Below are positions 4,463-11,970 of a stretch of 12,421 bases of DNA, piece after piece. How positions within the stretch are numbered: the stretch's first letter is position 1; every line of letters starts with the position of its first letter. The notes below the pieces were generated by a model, which worked only from the letters and a program-made list of their open reading frames with translations, searched no databases and was not told the origin of the DNA. The position numbers and the translations under genes are program-made. The DNA is from an uncultured Clostridia bacterium (GTDB taxonomy: Bacteria; Bacillota; Clostridia; Christensenellales; Aristaeellaceae), in assembly GCA_934647145.1 (NCBI GenBank), contig CAKUFB010000056.1:1-12421 (forward strand), given 5' to 3'.

Positions 4463-6880
4463 TTAGCCCAGCTTGTCAATCAGCTCGACGATCTTGTTGA
4501 AGGTCGGCTCATCCACAATGCCCCAGGTCTCGTCCGTATAGGCGCTGGTGTCGGGCAGCTCCTTCTTCTGAAGGGCCTTGACCGCGTCGCGGGTGGTCTG
4601 GTCGTAGACGCTGTTGACCGTGAAGTCGGCGGGCAGGTAGGTCAGCTTGACCAGCTGCTGCTGCAGCCACTTGGCCGCGTTGTCCTCGGTGTAGGTCGCG
4701 GGGTCGGCCGGGTACTGCTTGTTGAGCAGGTCGACCAGCACCTTGAGCTGTTTCTTGGTCACGACCCACTCGACAGGCTTGGGCGTGGCGGTCGGCTCGG
4801 CAGTGGGCTCGGGCGTGGCCGTGGGCTCTTCGGTGGGAGCCTCGGTGGGAGCCTCAGTAGGAGCTTCGGTGGGAGCCTCAGTAGGAGCCTCGGTCGGGGT
4901 CTCAGTCGGAGCCTCAGTAGGAGCCTCGGTCGGGGTCTCGGTGGGAGCCTCAGTAGGAGTCTCGGTGGGAGCCTCAGTCGGAACCTCGGTCGGAGCCTCG
5001 GTCGGAGTGGGCTCAGGGGTCGCGGTCGGCTCGGCAGTCGGAGTGGGGGTGGGCGCCACGATCGCGTCGGAGGCGAAGACCGCCTTCAGGGTCTTGGTAT
5101 CGGCCACGCCGCTGACGGTCAGGCCGTTGACGCTCTGGAACCACTTGACGGCTGCTTCGGTGTCGCGGCTGTAGCGGCTGCTCTCCTTGGTCAGGTAGCC
5201 CAGCTCGACCAGGCGCTTGTTCAGCTCGCTGACGCGCTTGCCCGAATCGCCGCGCTGCAGGGTGATGTAGGTGCTGCAGATGGGCGCGTCGGACGCGAAC
5301 AGCTCGCGCAGGGTGGCCACGGTGGCCTTGCCGGTCACGCGCAGGCCGCATTCCTCCTGGAACAGCTTCACGGCGTCCTGGGTGCGGCGGCCAAACTCGC
5401 CGTCGGCCGCGTCGGCCAGGTAGCCCAGCTCGCGCAGGCGATTCTGCAGATCCTGCACGCGGATGCCGGTATCGCCGCGGGTCTTCTCGATGTACTTGAC
5501 GTACTCAGGCGCGTCGGAGGCGTACAGCTTCCTCTGCACCGCCGCGCCGGCAATGCCGTCCTGGCGCAGGCCGGTCTGATCCTGGAAGTAGAGCAGGGCG
5601 ACGCGGGTTCTTTCGCCGAACACGCCGTCCGCCTTGCCGCAGGAGAAGCCCAGCTCGTTCAGGCGCTTCTGAAGCCTGGTCACCGCTTCGCCGCGGGAAC
5701 CGTTCTGCAGGGTCGGGTAGGGGTTGGGGGTGGCGGTGGGGGCGGTGGTCGCCGTGGGAGCCGGGGTGGCGGTGGGCATGATGGTCACGGTGGGCATGGG
5801 CTCAGTGGTCGGGTTGACCGCCGGCAGCTCGACCATCTCGAGAACCTCGGCGAGGCCGCTGTCGGCGCGCAGGCCGTACACCAGCACGTAGTTGCCCGCC
5901 AGGCCCAGGTCAAACTGAGCGACCGGAGCGGTATCGTTCGGGAGCGTTACCTGGCTGTAGTCGCCGCGCTCGGTGACCACACCGGTGGTCTTATCGACCA
6001 GGCGCAGCACGCCGCTCTTGGACAGCATCGCCACGACGCTGCCGTAGGCGGCCATGCGCTCGACCATCGCGGGCACGACGGAGAGCGTGGCGGTCTGCAT
6101 GGTGTCCACGTTGTAGGTATACACCATGGTCTGGCCGGTGGTCTCGTCGTACACGCCGTAGTACAGGTCGCGGCCATAGGCCGCCTGGCAGTCGGCCAGC
6201 TTGTCGCTCAGCAGACGCCAGGTCTCGCTGGCCTGGGCGCGAAGCTGCAGGCCGCTGCCGTCCTTCTGCTGGGTCTCGAACGTGCCGAACAGGTGATACT
6301 CGGCCTCGGGATCGAGCGTGCTGGAAACCAGCGTGCCGCTCGCCGTGTCAAAGATGCGGTTGACGTACAGGCCCGCGGCGATTTCGCGCTCCACGTGCAG
6401 GCCCTCGAGCGAGTCGCTCAGGGTCGTGTCCGCGAAGGGCAGGGTGGCCACGTCGCCCGCGGCCACGTTGAGCTGATAGGGCGCGACCTGAACCGCCTTG
6501 AGCAGGCGGGAATCAGAGGCGTCCAGGAAGTAGATCTTCGAGTCCTTCTGAACGTAGACCGGCTCGCCGTACACCTGGTCGGAAATCAGGGTGGGCTCCG
6601 AGTTACTGCTCAGCAGGGACGCGACATATAGCTTACCGGCCGTTTCGCCCTGTGCGGGAGCCGCCCAGTAGTAGACGGTCGCCTGGTCGAGCTGAGCCAC
6701 GATCTTGGTCGCGGGACGGGCGCTTCCACCCTCCACGCCGAGCTGCTGCAGCGTGCCGTTGTTGACATAGTAGGCATAGGTGATCTGATCACCGATCTCC
6801 TGAGCCATTGCGCCGCTCAGACTGGTCAGCGAAAGAATGACTGCCAGAATGAGGGACAGGTACTTGGTTAGCTTTTTCAT
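4463..6880 (-). CDS. Secreted multi-domain peptidoglycan-binding protein
   Basis: An 805-residue exported protein. Residues 1-26 are a signal peptide (MKKLTK, hydrophobic LSLILAVILSLTSL, AMA cleavage). Residues ~30-350 form a domain rich in repeated strand patterns (YYWAAP, KIYFLD, YVLVYG) that could be beta-propeller-like; family not recognised. A Pro/Thr linker (~354-388) leads to three peptidoglycan-binding repeats of the PG_binding_1 type (about 394-452, 467-529, 541-603), each with L-x-x-L-G-[YF]-x-x-x-x-x-G-x-[FY]. A PTEA-type linker (~609-702) and a C-terminal domain (~704-805) resembling a degenerate fourth repeat (QQQLVKLTYL, TTRDAVKALQ) follow. There is no visible hydrolase domain, so it probably anchors to the wall as a scaffold or sensor. 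The start is ATG 6880, since an in-frame stop lies three codons upstream; the ribosome site (GAAGAAGG) is unusually close. Confidence 0.9.
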   Translation of the reverse strand: MKKLTKYLSLILAVILSLTSLSGAMAQEIGDQITYAYYVNNGTLQQLGVEGGSARPATKIVAQLDQATVYYWAAPAQGETAGKLYVASLLSSNSEPTLISDQVYGEPVYVQKDSKIYFLDASDSRLLKAVQVAPYQLNVAAGDVATLPFADTTLSDSLEGLHVEREIAAGLYVNRIFDTASGTLVSSTLDPEAEYHLFGTFETQQKDGSGLQLRAQASETWRLLSDKLADCQAAYGRDLYYGVYDETTGQTMVYTYNVDTMQTATLSVVPAMVERMAAYGSVVAMLSKSGVLRLVDKTTGVVTERGDYSQVTLPNDTAPVAQFDLGLAGNYVLVYGLRADSGLAEVLEMVELPAVNPTTEPMPTVTIMPTATPAPTATTAPTATPNPYPTLQNGSRGEAVTRLQKRLNELGFSCGKADGVFGERTRVALLYFQDQTGLRQDGIAGAAVQRKLYASDAPEYVKYIEKTRGDTGIRVQDLQNRLRELGYLADAADGEFGRRTQDAVKLFQEECGLRVTGKATVATLRELFASDAPICSTYITLQRGDSGKRVSELNKRLVELGYLTKESSRYSRDTEAAVKWFQSVNGLTVSGVADTKTLKAVFASDAIVAPTPTPTAEPTATPEPTPTEAPTEVPTEAPTETPTEAPTETPTEAPTEAPTETPTEAPTEAPTEAPTEAPTEAPTEEPTATPEPTAEPTATPKPVEWVVTKKQLKVLVDLLNKQYPADPATYTEDNAAKWLQQQLVKLTYLPADFTVNSVYDQTTRDAVKALQKKELPDTSAYTDETWGIVDEPTFNKIVELIDKLG
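4775..5056 (-). repeat. In-frame 12-bp repeat tract encoding a PTEA linker
   Basis: A tandem 12-bp tract (about 23 units with small variants) encodes Pro-Thr-Glu-Ala, with -Thr-, -Val- and -Glu- variants, at residues about 609-702 of the secreted protein. Every unit is a multiple of three, so gain or loss changes linker length without a frameshift. Such linkers span the cell wall or separate domains; length variation between strains is likely, but this is inference. Confidence 0.9.
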
Positions 6881-6949
6881 CCTTCTTCACCATCCTTCGT
6901 TCCTTTGACGAGGGAGCCTATGCGCAGGTTCCTGAAAAATACGGTTTTG

Positions 6950-6966
6950 CTTCAAATATTTTGAAG
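6950..6966. promoter_or_regulatory. AT-rich palindrome between two minus-strand genes
   Basis: CTTCAAA-TAT-TTTGAAG is a perfect 7-bp inverted repeat, 70 bp upstream of the secreted protein start and 55 bp downstream of the holin-like stop. It is the only marked feature of the 141-bp gap. It could be an operator for the secreted protein gene; no clear -35/-10 pair was found there. Confidence 0.3.
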
Positions 6967-7021
6967 AAGGCCGCTTCGTGCCGCGCCAGATCGCCCTACA
7001 AATAGGAAGAAACAGTCGACG

Positions 7022-7375
7022 CTATCCCTGCGCGACCTCGTATGCGCCCATGGCGGCGGCCGCGACCAGGAAGGAATTGAGCACGATCAGGGGCAGCGAT
7101 TCGGGGGACAGGCCGGCGGTGAAAATCTGGGCGCACAGCAGGATGACAAAGGCGACGAGCAGCACGAGTAGCCGGGTGGGGATCTTCCAGACCTTGTCGA
7201 GCGGGAGCTTGGCGAACTGCACGATGAGCAGCGTGGCGGCGGTCGCCCCGGCCAGCGTGCCCAGCTCGCCCCAGGAAAACAGGCTGCGCGGCTGGACGGC
7301 GGCGGCCTCCTCGGCCAGGGCGCGCGCGCTCAGCAGGCAGGCGGCCGGCAGCGCGGCGAACACTTGATGCTTCAT
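7022..7375 (-). CDS. Small holin-like membrane protein
   Basis: A 117-residue protein. The start is ATG 7375, with AGGAGG eight bases upstream, rather than the upstream ATG at 7399. Residues 1-21 look like a signal or first membrane segment (HQVFAALPAACLLSARALAE). Hydrophobic stretches follow at about 35-52 (GTLAGATAATLLIVQFA), 64-82 (RLLVLLVAFVILLCAQIF) and 89-108 (SLPLIVLNSFLVAAAAMGAY). The pattern GELGTLAGA...LPLDKVWKIPTRL...AAMGAYE resembles holin-like small membrane proteins of phage and Bacillota, which is the basis of the call. It is not next to other phage genes here, so a lysis role is uncertain. It may share a transcript with the downstream secreted wall protein. Confidence 0.6.
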   Translation of the reverse strand: MKHQVFAALPAACLLSARALAEEAAAVQPRSLFSWGELGTLAGATAATLLIVQFAKLPLDKVWKIPTRLLVLLVAFVILLCAQIFTAGLSPESLPLIVLNSFLVAAAAMGAYEVAQG

Positions 7376-7460
7376 GAGAATCCCTCCTTTTCTCCACAAG
7401 CCTATGAGGAGGAGGCGGGCCGGAGAACAGGGAATTTACACAGGCGCGCTAAAAACGGCA

Positions 7461-7489
7461 TTGACAGGAGGGAGGGCGGATGATATAAT
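7461..7489 (+). promoter_or_regulatory. Sigma-A promoter of the MarR-ABC operon
   Basis: A perfect -35 TTGACA (7461-7466) and perfect -10 TATAAT (7484-7489) are separated by 17 bp. Transcription should start near 7496, just before the palindrome at 7502-7523. A consensus promoter followed by an operator suggests tight repression with high induced output. Confidence 0.92.
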
Positions 7490-7501
7490 AGTCAACGTCC
7501 T

Positions 7502-7523
7502 AATGATCAACTAGCTAATCATT
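7502..7523. promoter_or_regulatory. Probable MarR autoregulatory operator
   Basis: AATGATCAACT and AGCTAATCATT form an inverted repeat with 9 of 11 positions complementary, centred between 7512 and 7513. It begins 13 bp after the -10 box and ends 16 bp before the MarR start, so a bound dimer would block transcription start or early elongation. Size and symmetry fit MarR-family dimers (~20-bp palindromes, often in their own promoters). Binding is inferred, not shown. Confidence 0.75.
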
Positions 7524-7538
7524 GAGAGAAAGGAGCGC

Positions 7539-8042
7539 ATGATGGACGGAAGAGAGATCAAGGTCTCGCTCGCGCACCGGGCGGTGGGCGTGCTGATCTG
7601 CGACGCGCGGCTTCATCACCGGGTGGTGGAGAGGCGGCTGAGCGGACTGGGCGTACACAACAGCCAGCACTGGATGCTGATGTACCTGTCGCGCACGGGC
7701 AAGATTCCCGCCCAGAAGGAAATCGCCGAGGACATGAACATGAGCCCGGCCTCGGTGGCGGCGACGATCAAGAAGCTGGCGCAGGGCGGATACATCGAAA
7801 AGACCGGCTGCGACAGCGACAACCGGCGCAACCAGATCAGCATTACGCCCGCGGGCATGCAGATCGTGCGGCAGTCGCGCAGCTATTTTGAGGAGATCGA
7901 GCGGGCCATGTTCGGAGGCCTGCGCGAGGACGAAATCCAGGCGCTGTGCGACACGCTGGGCAAAATCATGGAGAACCTGAATCGATACGAGGAGAGCCTG
8001 AACGAGCGGGACTCTCAGACAAAAGGAGTGGACGAAACGTGA
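7539..8042 (+). CDS. MarR-family transcriptional regulator
   Basis: A 167-residue winged-helix repressor. The DNA-binding part lies at about 45-105: IPAQKEIAEDMNMSPASVAA is the HTH (about 57-75), followed by IKKLAQGGYIEKTGCDSDNR and the wing (RRNQISITPAG, ~97-106). Flanking helices at both ends would form the dimer interface. Two ATGs are adjacent (7539 and 7542); AAAGGAG lies at 7529-7535, so 7542 has the better spacing and may be the true start. The gene overlaps the ABC gene by 4 nt (GTGA). MarR proteins of this kind usually repress adjacent drug exporters and release DNA on ligand binding; the ligand is unknown. Confidence 0.92.
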   Translation: MMDGREIKVSLAHRAVGVLICDARLHHRVVERRLSGLGVHNSQHWMLMYLSRTGKIPAQKEIAEDMNMSPASVAATIKKLAQGGYIEKTGCDSDNRRNQISITPAGMQIVRQSRSYFEEIERAMFGGLREDEIQALCDTLGKIMENLNRYEESLNERDSQTKGVDET

Positions 8043-9775
8043 AGCGGTGGCTTAAATACGTGAAGCCGTACAAGACCTATTTCATCCTCGGCCCGCTGTG
8101 CATGATCGTGGAGGTGATCGGCGAGGTGCTGCTGCCCAAGCTGCTCTCGAACGTCATCAACAGCGGCAACGCGGGCACGCTGACCATCGGCGGCAGCATC
8201 GGCACGAGCCTGCTGATGATACTGACCGCGCTGCTCATGATGGCGGGCGGCGTGGGCGGAGCCTACTTCGCCTCGAAGGCGTCGGTCAACTTCGCCGCGG
8301 ACATCCGCGCGGACGTATACAAAAAGATCCAGACCTTCTCCTTCGCCAACATCGACCATTTCAGCACCGGCTCGCTGGTGACGCGTCTGACCAACGACGT
8401 GACCCAGGTGCAGAACTTCGTGAACATGCTGCTGCGCATGGCGCTGCGCGCGCCCGGCATGATGATCGGCGCGCTGATCATGGCGATTGCGATCAAGCCG
8501 TCGCTGGCGGTGGTGTTCGCGGTGTCGGTGCCGCTGATGCTGCTGGCGGTGTTCCTGCTCACCCGGGTGGGCTTTCCCCGGTTCCAGGTCATGCAGACCA
8601 AAATCGACGCGCTCAACTCGGTCGTGCAGGAGAACATCACCAACATGCGCGTGGTGAAGTCCTTCGTGCGCGAGGATCACGAGGAGCAGAAGTTCGGCAG
8701 GGCCAACAGGAGCCTGAAGACGGCCGGACTGCGCGCGATACGCATCATGATCTTCATGCAGCCGGTGACGACGGTGTTCATGTACGGCACGACGCTCTCC
8801 GTGCTGCTGCTGGGGCATAGGATCGTGCTGGGCGGCGGCATGGCGGTGGGCGATTTGTCGGCGTTTCTGACCTACGTGACCCAGATTCTGTCCTCGCTGA
8901 TGATGGTGACCTTCCTGCTGATGATTTCGTCGCGCTCGCTGGCCTCGCTCAGGCGTATTTCCGAGGTGCTCGACGAGCAGCCCGACATCAGCGACGAGGA
9001 CGCCCGGGACAAGAGCCTGACCGTGAAGGAGGGCAGGGTGGAGTTCCGCCACGTCACCTTCCGCTACTATAAAAACAGCGAGGGCAAGGTGCTCGAGGAC
9101 GTGTCCTTCACCATTAAGCCGCGCTCGGTGGTGGGCATTATCGGCTCGACCGGCTGCGGCAAGTCCACCCTCGTGTCGATGATACCGCGCCTGTACGACC
9201 CGGACGCGGGCGAGGTGCTGGTGGACGGCGTAAACGTCAGGGATTACAGCCTGCACAACCTGCGCGAGGGCGTGGGCATGGTGCTGCAGAAGAACGTGCT
9301 GTTCTCCGGCACAGTGGAGGAGAACCTGCGCTGGGGCGACGAGAACGCCACACAGGAGGAGATCGTCGCCGCCGCGCGCAGCGCCCAGGCCGACAAGTTC
9401 ATCTCATCCTTCAAGGACGGCTATCAAAGCAAAATCGATCAGGGCGGCGCGAACGTGTCCGGCGGGCAGAAGCAGAGGCTGTGTATCGCCCGCGCGCTGC
9501 TCAAGACGCCCAAGATCCTGATCCTGGACGACTCGACCAGCGCGGTGGACACCGCCACCGAGGCGCAGATCCGAAACGCCTTCAAAAACGAACTGGCCGA
9601 CTCGACCAAGATCGTCATCGCGCAGCGGATTTCCTCGGTGAAGGACGCCGATCAGATCATCGTCATGGACAACGGCCGCATCACCGGCATCGGCACGCAC
9701 GACGAGCTGCTGGCCAGCAACGCCGAGTATCAGGCGATCTACTACTCTCAGACGGACAGAAAGGAGGATGCGTAA
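8039..9775 (+). CDS. ABC exporter half-transporter 1, degenerate ATP-site subunit
   Basis: A 578-residue half-transporter: an N-terminal six-helix membrane domain (~10-300) and a C-terminal nucleotide-binding domain (~330-570). Motifs: Walker A GSTGCGKST 369-377, Q-loop Q417, signature VSGGQ 473-477, Walker B ILILDD with D497. The catalytic Glu position is Asp498 and the H-loop His is Gln529 (IVIAQRISS). These two changes mark the non-hydrolysing site of heterodimeric type IV exporters (as in BmrCD, LmrCD, TM287/288). I start it at GTG 8039 because the protein then begins (M)KRWLKYVKPYKTYF as in relatives, AAGGAG lies at 8023-8028, and it overlaps the MarR stop; an upstream in-frame ATG at 7946 would add 31 residues inside the MarR gene. 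Substrate unknown; multidrug or lipid export is likely. Confidence 0.93.
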   Translation: MKRWLKYVKPYKTYFILGPLCMIVEVIGEVLLPKLLSNVINSGNAGTLTIGGSIGTSLLMILTALLMMAGGVGGAYFASKASVNFAADIRADVYKKIQTFSFANIDHFSTGSLVTRLTNDVTQVQNFVNMLLRMALRAPGMMIGALIMAIAIKPSLAVVFAVSVPLMLLAVFLLTRVGFPRFQVMQTKIDALNSVVQENITNMRVVKSFVREDHEEQKFGRANRSLKTAGLRAIRIMIFMQPVTTVFMYGTTLSVLLLGHRIVLGGGMAVGDLSAFLTYVTQILSSLMMVTFLLMISSRSLASLRRISEVLDEQPDISDEDARDKSLTVKEGRVEFRHVTFRYYKNSEGKVLEDVSFTIKPRSVVGIIGSTGCGKSTLVSMIPRLYDPDAGEVLVDGVNVRDYSLHNLREGVGMVLQKNVLFSGTVEENLRWGDENATQEEIVAAARSAQADKFISSFKDGYQSKIDQGGANVSGGQKQRLCIARALLKTPKILILDDSTSAVDTATEAQIRNAFKNELADSTKIVIAQRISSVKDADQIIVMDNGRITGIGTHDELLASNAEYQAIYYSQTDRKEDA

Positions 9776-9776
9776 G

Positions 9777-11747
9777 ATGGCGCGCACACTGGAAAGACTT
9801 CAGCAGCAGTACAACAGCACGGCCAAGGCGCCGGGCGGACGCGGCCCCGGCGGACGCGGCCCCGGCGGCCCCGGCATGCGGGGCGGCCACGGCAAGCCCA
9901 AGAACGCGCGGGCAACCATCGCGCGCCTGCTCAGGTATGTGGCCAGGTATAAGCTGCGCCTGATTTTTGTGGCGCTGTGCATGCTGCTTCAGACGGTGGC
10001 CAGCCTGTGCGGCTCCTACCTGCTGGCCCCGATTATCGACCGGATCACCCTGGCGGTGAACCCGGCGGCGGAAATCAGGATGAGCGCCATGGAGCAGAAC
10101 GCCGACCGCATCATCGGCGCGCTGGCCGACACGCCGTTTATCGCCTCGCTGCTGAGCAGCACGGCGCGTGAGGTGACCTTCTACGTGCTTTCGGGCGTGC
10201 TGGTGCTCGCCTGCGTGTACCTGATCGGCCTGGCGGCGACCTACCTGCAGGCGCGGCTGATGATGACCGTGTCGCAGAGCGCCATCGAGAGCATCCGAAA
10301 CGACCTGTTCGTCAAGATGCAGCGCCTGCCCGTGCGCTACTTTGACTCCAACAGCACCGGCGAGGTCATGTCCCGCTACACCAACGACGTCGACAACATC
10401 GACACCATGCTCAGCAACTCGCTGACCAGTATCTTCTCCGGCGTGATTACGCTGATCGGCACCTTCGTGTTCATGATCACCACCAACTGGATACTGACCC
10501 TGGTGACCATCGCCTTCATCCCGATCTTCGCCAAGGGCGGCGCGTGGATCTCCGGCCTGTCCCGCAAGTACTACAGCGGCCAGCAGGCGGCTCTGGGCGC
10601 GGTCAACGGCTATATCGAGGAGAACGTCACCGGCCAGAAGGTGATCAAGGTGTTCAACCACGAGCAGGAATGCGTGCAGGAGTTCGAGCTGCTCAACGAC
10701 GACATGCGCGACAAGCAGTTCAAGGCGCAGTTCTTCGGCGGCATCATGGGGCCGGTCATGGGCAACACCAGCCAGATCAGCTACGCCATCACCGTGGGCC
10801 TGGGCGGCGTCATGATGTGCACCAGCGGCTTCACGCCCGGCGCGCTGACCGTGTTCGCCAACTATTCCCGCCAGTTCTCGATGCCCATCAACCAGATCTC
10901 CATGCAGATGAGCGCCATTTTCTCGGCGCTGGCCGGCGCGGAGCGCGTGTTCGCGGTCATGGACGCGGCGCCTGAGGAGCCGGATAAGCCCGGCGCGATT
11001 GCGCCCGCGCACCTGCAGGGCAACGTGGTGCTCGATCACGTGACCTTCGGCTATAACCCGGACAAGGTGATTCTCAAGGACATTTCGCTCTACGCCAAGC
11101 CCGGCCAGAAGATCGCCTTCGTCGGCTCGACCGGCGCGGGCAAGACCACCGTCACCAACCTGCTCAACCGCTTCTACGATGTGGAGCAGGGCACGATCAC
11201 CATCGACGGGGTGAACATCAAGGACTACGGGCGCGACTACCTGCGCGAGAACATCGCCATGGTGCTGCAGGATACCCACCTGTTCACCGGCACCGTGATG
11301 GAGAACATCCGCTACGGCCGGCTGGACGCGACCGACGAGGAGGTCATCGAGACCGCCAAGATGGTCAGCGCGCATCCGTTCATCACCCGGCTCGCCAAGG
11401 GCTACGACACCATGATCGAGGGCGACGGCGCGAACCTGTCCCAGGGACAGCGCCAGCTGCTCAATATCGCCCGCGCGGCGCTGAGCAAGGCGCCCATCCT
11501 GGTGCTCGACGAGGCCACCAGCTCGGTCGATACCCGCACCGAGCGCATGATCGAGCAGGGCATGGATCACCTGATGAAGAACCGCACCACCTTCGTCATC
11601 GCGCACCGGCTCTCCACCGTGCGCAACGCCAACGCCATTATGGTGCTCGAACATGGCGAAATCATCGAGCGCGGCGACCACGACGACCTGCTCGCGCTCA
11701 AGGGCCGCTACTACGAGCTGTACACCGGCAAAAAGGAACTCGACTAG
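9777..11747 (+). CDS. ABC exporter half-transporter 2, catalytic subunit
   Basis: A 656-residue half-transporter. Residues ~19-39 are a Gly/Pro/Arg-rich tail (PGGRGPGGRGPGGPG), then six membrane helices from about 60, with a ~45-residue extracellular insertion between the first two, and an NBD at ~410-650. Motifs: Walker A GSTGAGKTT 450-458, Q498, signature LSQGQ 554-558, Walker B ILVLDE with D578 and E579, H-loop H610. Walker A/B here plus VSGGQ of the partner give the hydrolytic site; the partner's degenerate Walker B/H-loop faces LSQGQ. ATG 9777 is chosen over ATG 9768 because AGGAGG (9762-9767) abuts the latter and is 9 nt from the former. Its start is 1 nt after the first subunit's stop, so the two are made together. 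Confidence 0.94.
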   Translation: MARTLERLQQQYNSTAKAPGGRGPGGRGPGGPGMRGGHGKPKNARATIARLLRYVARYKLRLIFVALCMLLQTVASLCGSYLLAPIIDRITLAVNPAAEIRMSAMEQNADRIIGALADTPFIASLLSSTAREVTFYVLSGVLVLACVYLIGLAATYLQARLMMTVSQSAIESIRNDLFVKMQRLPVRYFDSNSTGEVMSRYTNDVDNIDTMLSNSLTSIFSGVITLIGTFVFMITTNWILTLVTIAFIPIFAKGGAWISGLSRKYYSGQQAALGAVNGYIEENVTGQKVIKVFNHEQECVQEFELLNDDMRDKQFKAQFFGGIMGPVMGNTSQISYAITVGLGGVMMCTSGFTPGALTVFANYSRQFSMPINQISMQMSAIFSALAGAERVFAVMDAAPEEPDKPGAIAPAHLQGNVVLDHVTFGYNPDKVILKDISLYAKPGQKIAFVGSTGAGKTTVTNLLNRFYDVEQGTITIDGVNIKDYGRDYLRENIAMVLQDTHLFTGTVMENIRYGRLDATDEEVIETAKMVSAHPFITRLAKGYDTMIEGDGANLSQGQRQLLNIARAALSKAPILVLDEATSSVDTRTERMIEQGMDHLMKNRTTFVIAHRLSTVRNANAIMVLEHGEIIERGDHDDLLALKGRYYELYTGKKELD

Positions 11748-11776
11748 GTCGGCAGTGCCGACACCCACTTGCTGCC
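11748..11776 (+). repeat. Structured repeat element, partial copy (hairpin plus CACTTGCT box)
   Basis: GTCGGC-agt-GCCGAC (11748-11762) forms a 6-bp hairpin with a 3-nt loop, then a 3-nt spacer and CACTTGCT (11766-11773) followed by GCCG. It starts at the first base after the ABC stop codon. It repeats the first half of the complete elements downstream, but runs straight into the next copy without the second hairpin. It lacks a T-run, so it is not a clear terminator. Confidence 0.65.
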
Positions 11777-11857
11777 GGCAGGCTGAGCCTGCACGCACTT
11801 GCTGCCGCGCATCCTATCGACGACCATTGGCCGCCATAAATTGAAGCGGCCAAGGTC
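11776..11857 (+). repeat. Structured repeat element, copy A
   Basis: The first hairpin is GCAGGC-tga-GCCTGC (11778-11792), then a 3-nt spacer and CACTTGCT (11796-11803). The second hairpin is at 11822-11857: stem GACC, bulged A, TTGGCCGC with GCGGCCAAGGTC, loop CATAAATTGAA. Its first 50 nt (11776-11825) match copy B (11971-12020) at 49 of 50 positions. The second-hairpin stem differs wholly from copy B but is still paired, while the loop is conserved. Confidence 0.8.
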
Positions 11858-11862
11858 TTCGG

Positions 11863-11949
11863 ATTTCCAGAATTCTCTGGAAATCACAGGGCGGGCGCTG
11901 CCCGCCGCGGTCTGGGGGAGGCTCCGCTTCGCTTCGCGCTCCCCCAGAC
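11863..11949. repeat. Three successive perfect hairpins between repeat copies A and B
   Basis: Hairpin 1: ATTTCCAGA-ATTC-TCTGGAAAT (11863-11884). Hairpin 2: GGCGGGC-GCT-GCCCGCC (11890-11906). Hairpin 3: an 11-bp stem, GTCTGGGGGAG (11910-11920) with CTCCCCCAGAC (11939-11949), 18-nt loop containing CTTCGCTTCGC. All stems are perfect and none is followed by a T-run. They appear to be part of an intergenic repeat mosaic rather than of a gene. Confidence 0.75.
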
Positions 11950-11970
11950 CCCCACCGAAGTTTGTCCTGG

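Noticed and set aside
4006..4466. Plus-strand frames crossing the tRNA and intron
   Set aside because: They are antisense to the tRNA-Leu exons, the group I intron and a terminator, all of which are explained by RNA structure.
4454..6631. A very long plus-strand reading frame (725 codons) opposite the secreted protein gene
   Set aside because: It is the antisense of a GC-rich gene with clear signal peptide and peptidoglycan-binding repeats on the minus strand. Its translation is low-complexity Gly/Leu/Arg-rich and has no recognisable domain.
11748..11762. Hairpin right after the ABC stop as operon terminator
   Set aside because: The stem is only 6 bp with a 3-nt loop and no T-run follows. 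It matches the first hairpin of the structured repeats, which explains it better.
9681..11798. Long minus-strand frame (705 codons) opposite the second ABC subunit
   Set aside because: It is His/Ala/Gly/Val-rich antisense of canonical Walker and signature motifs, typical of shadow frames in GC-rich genes.
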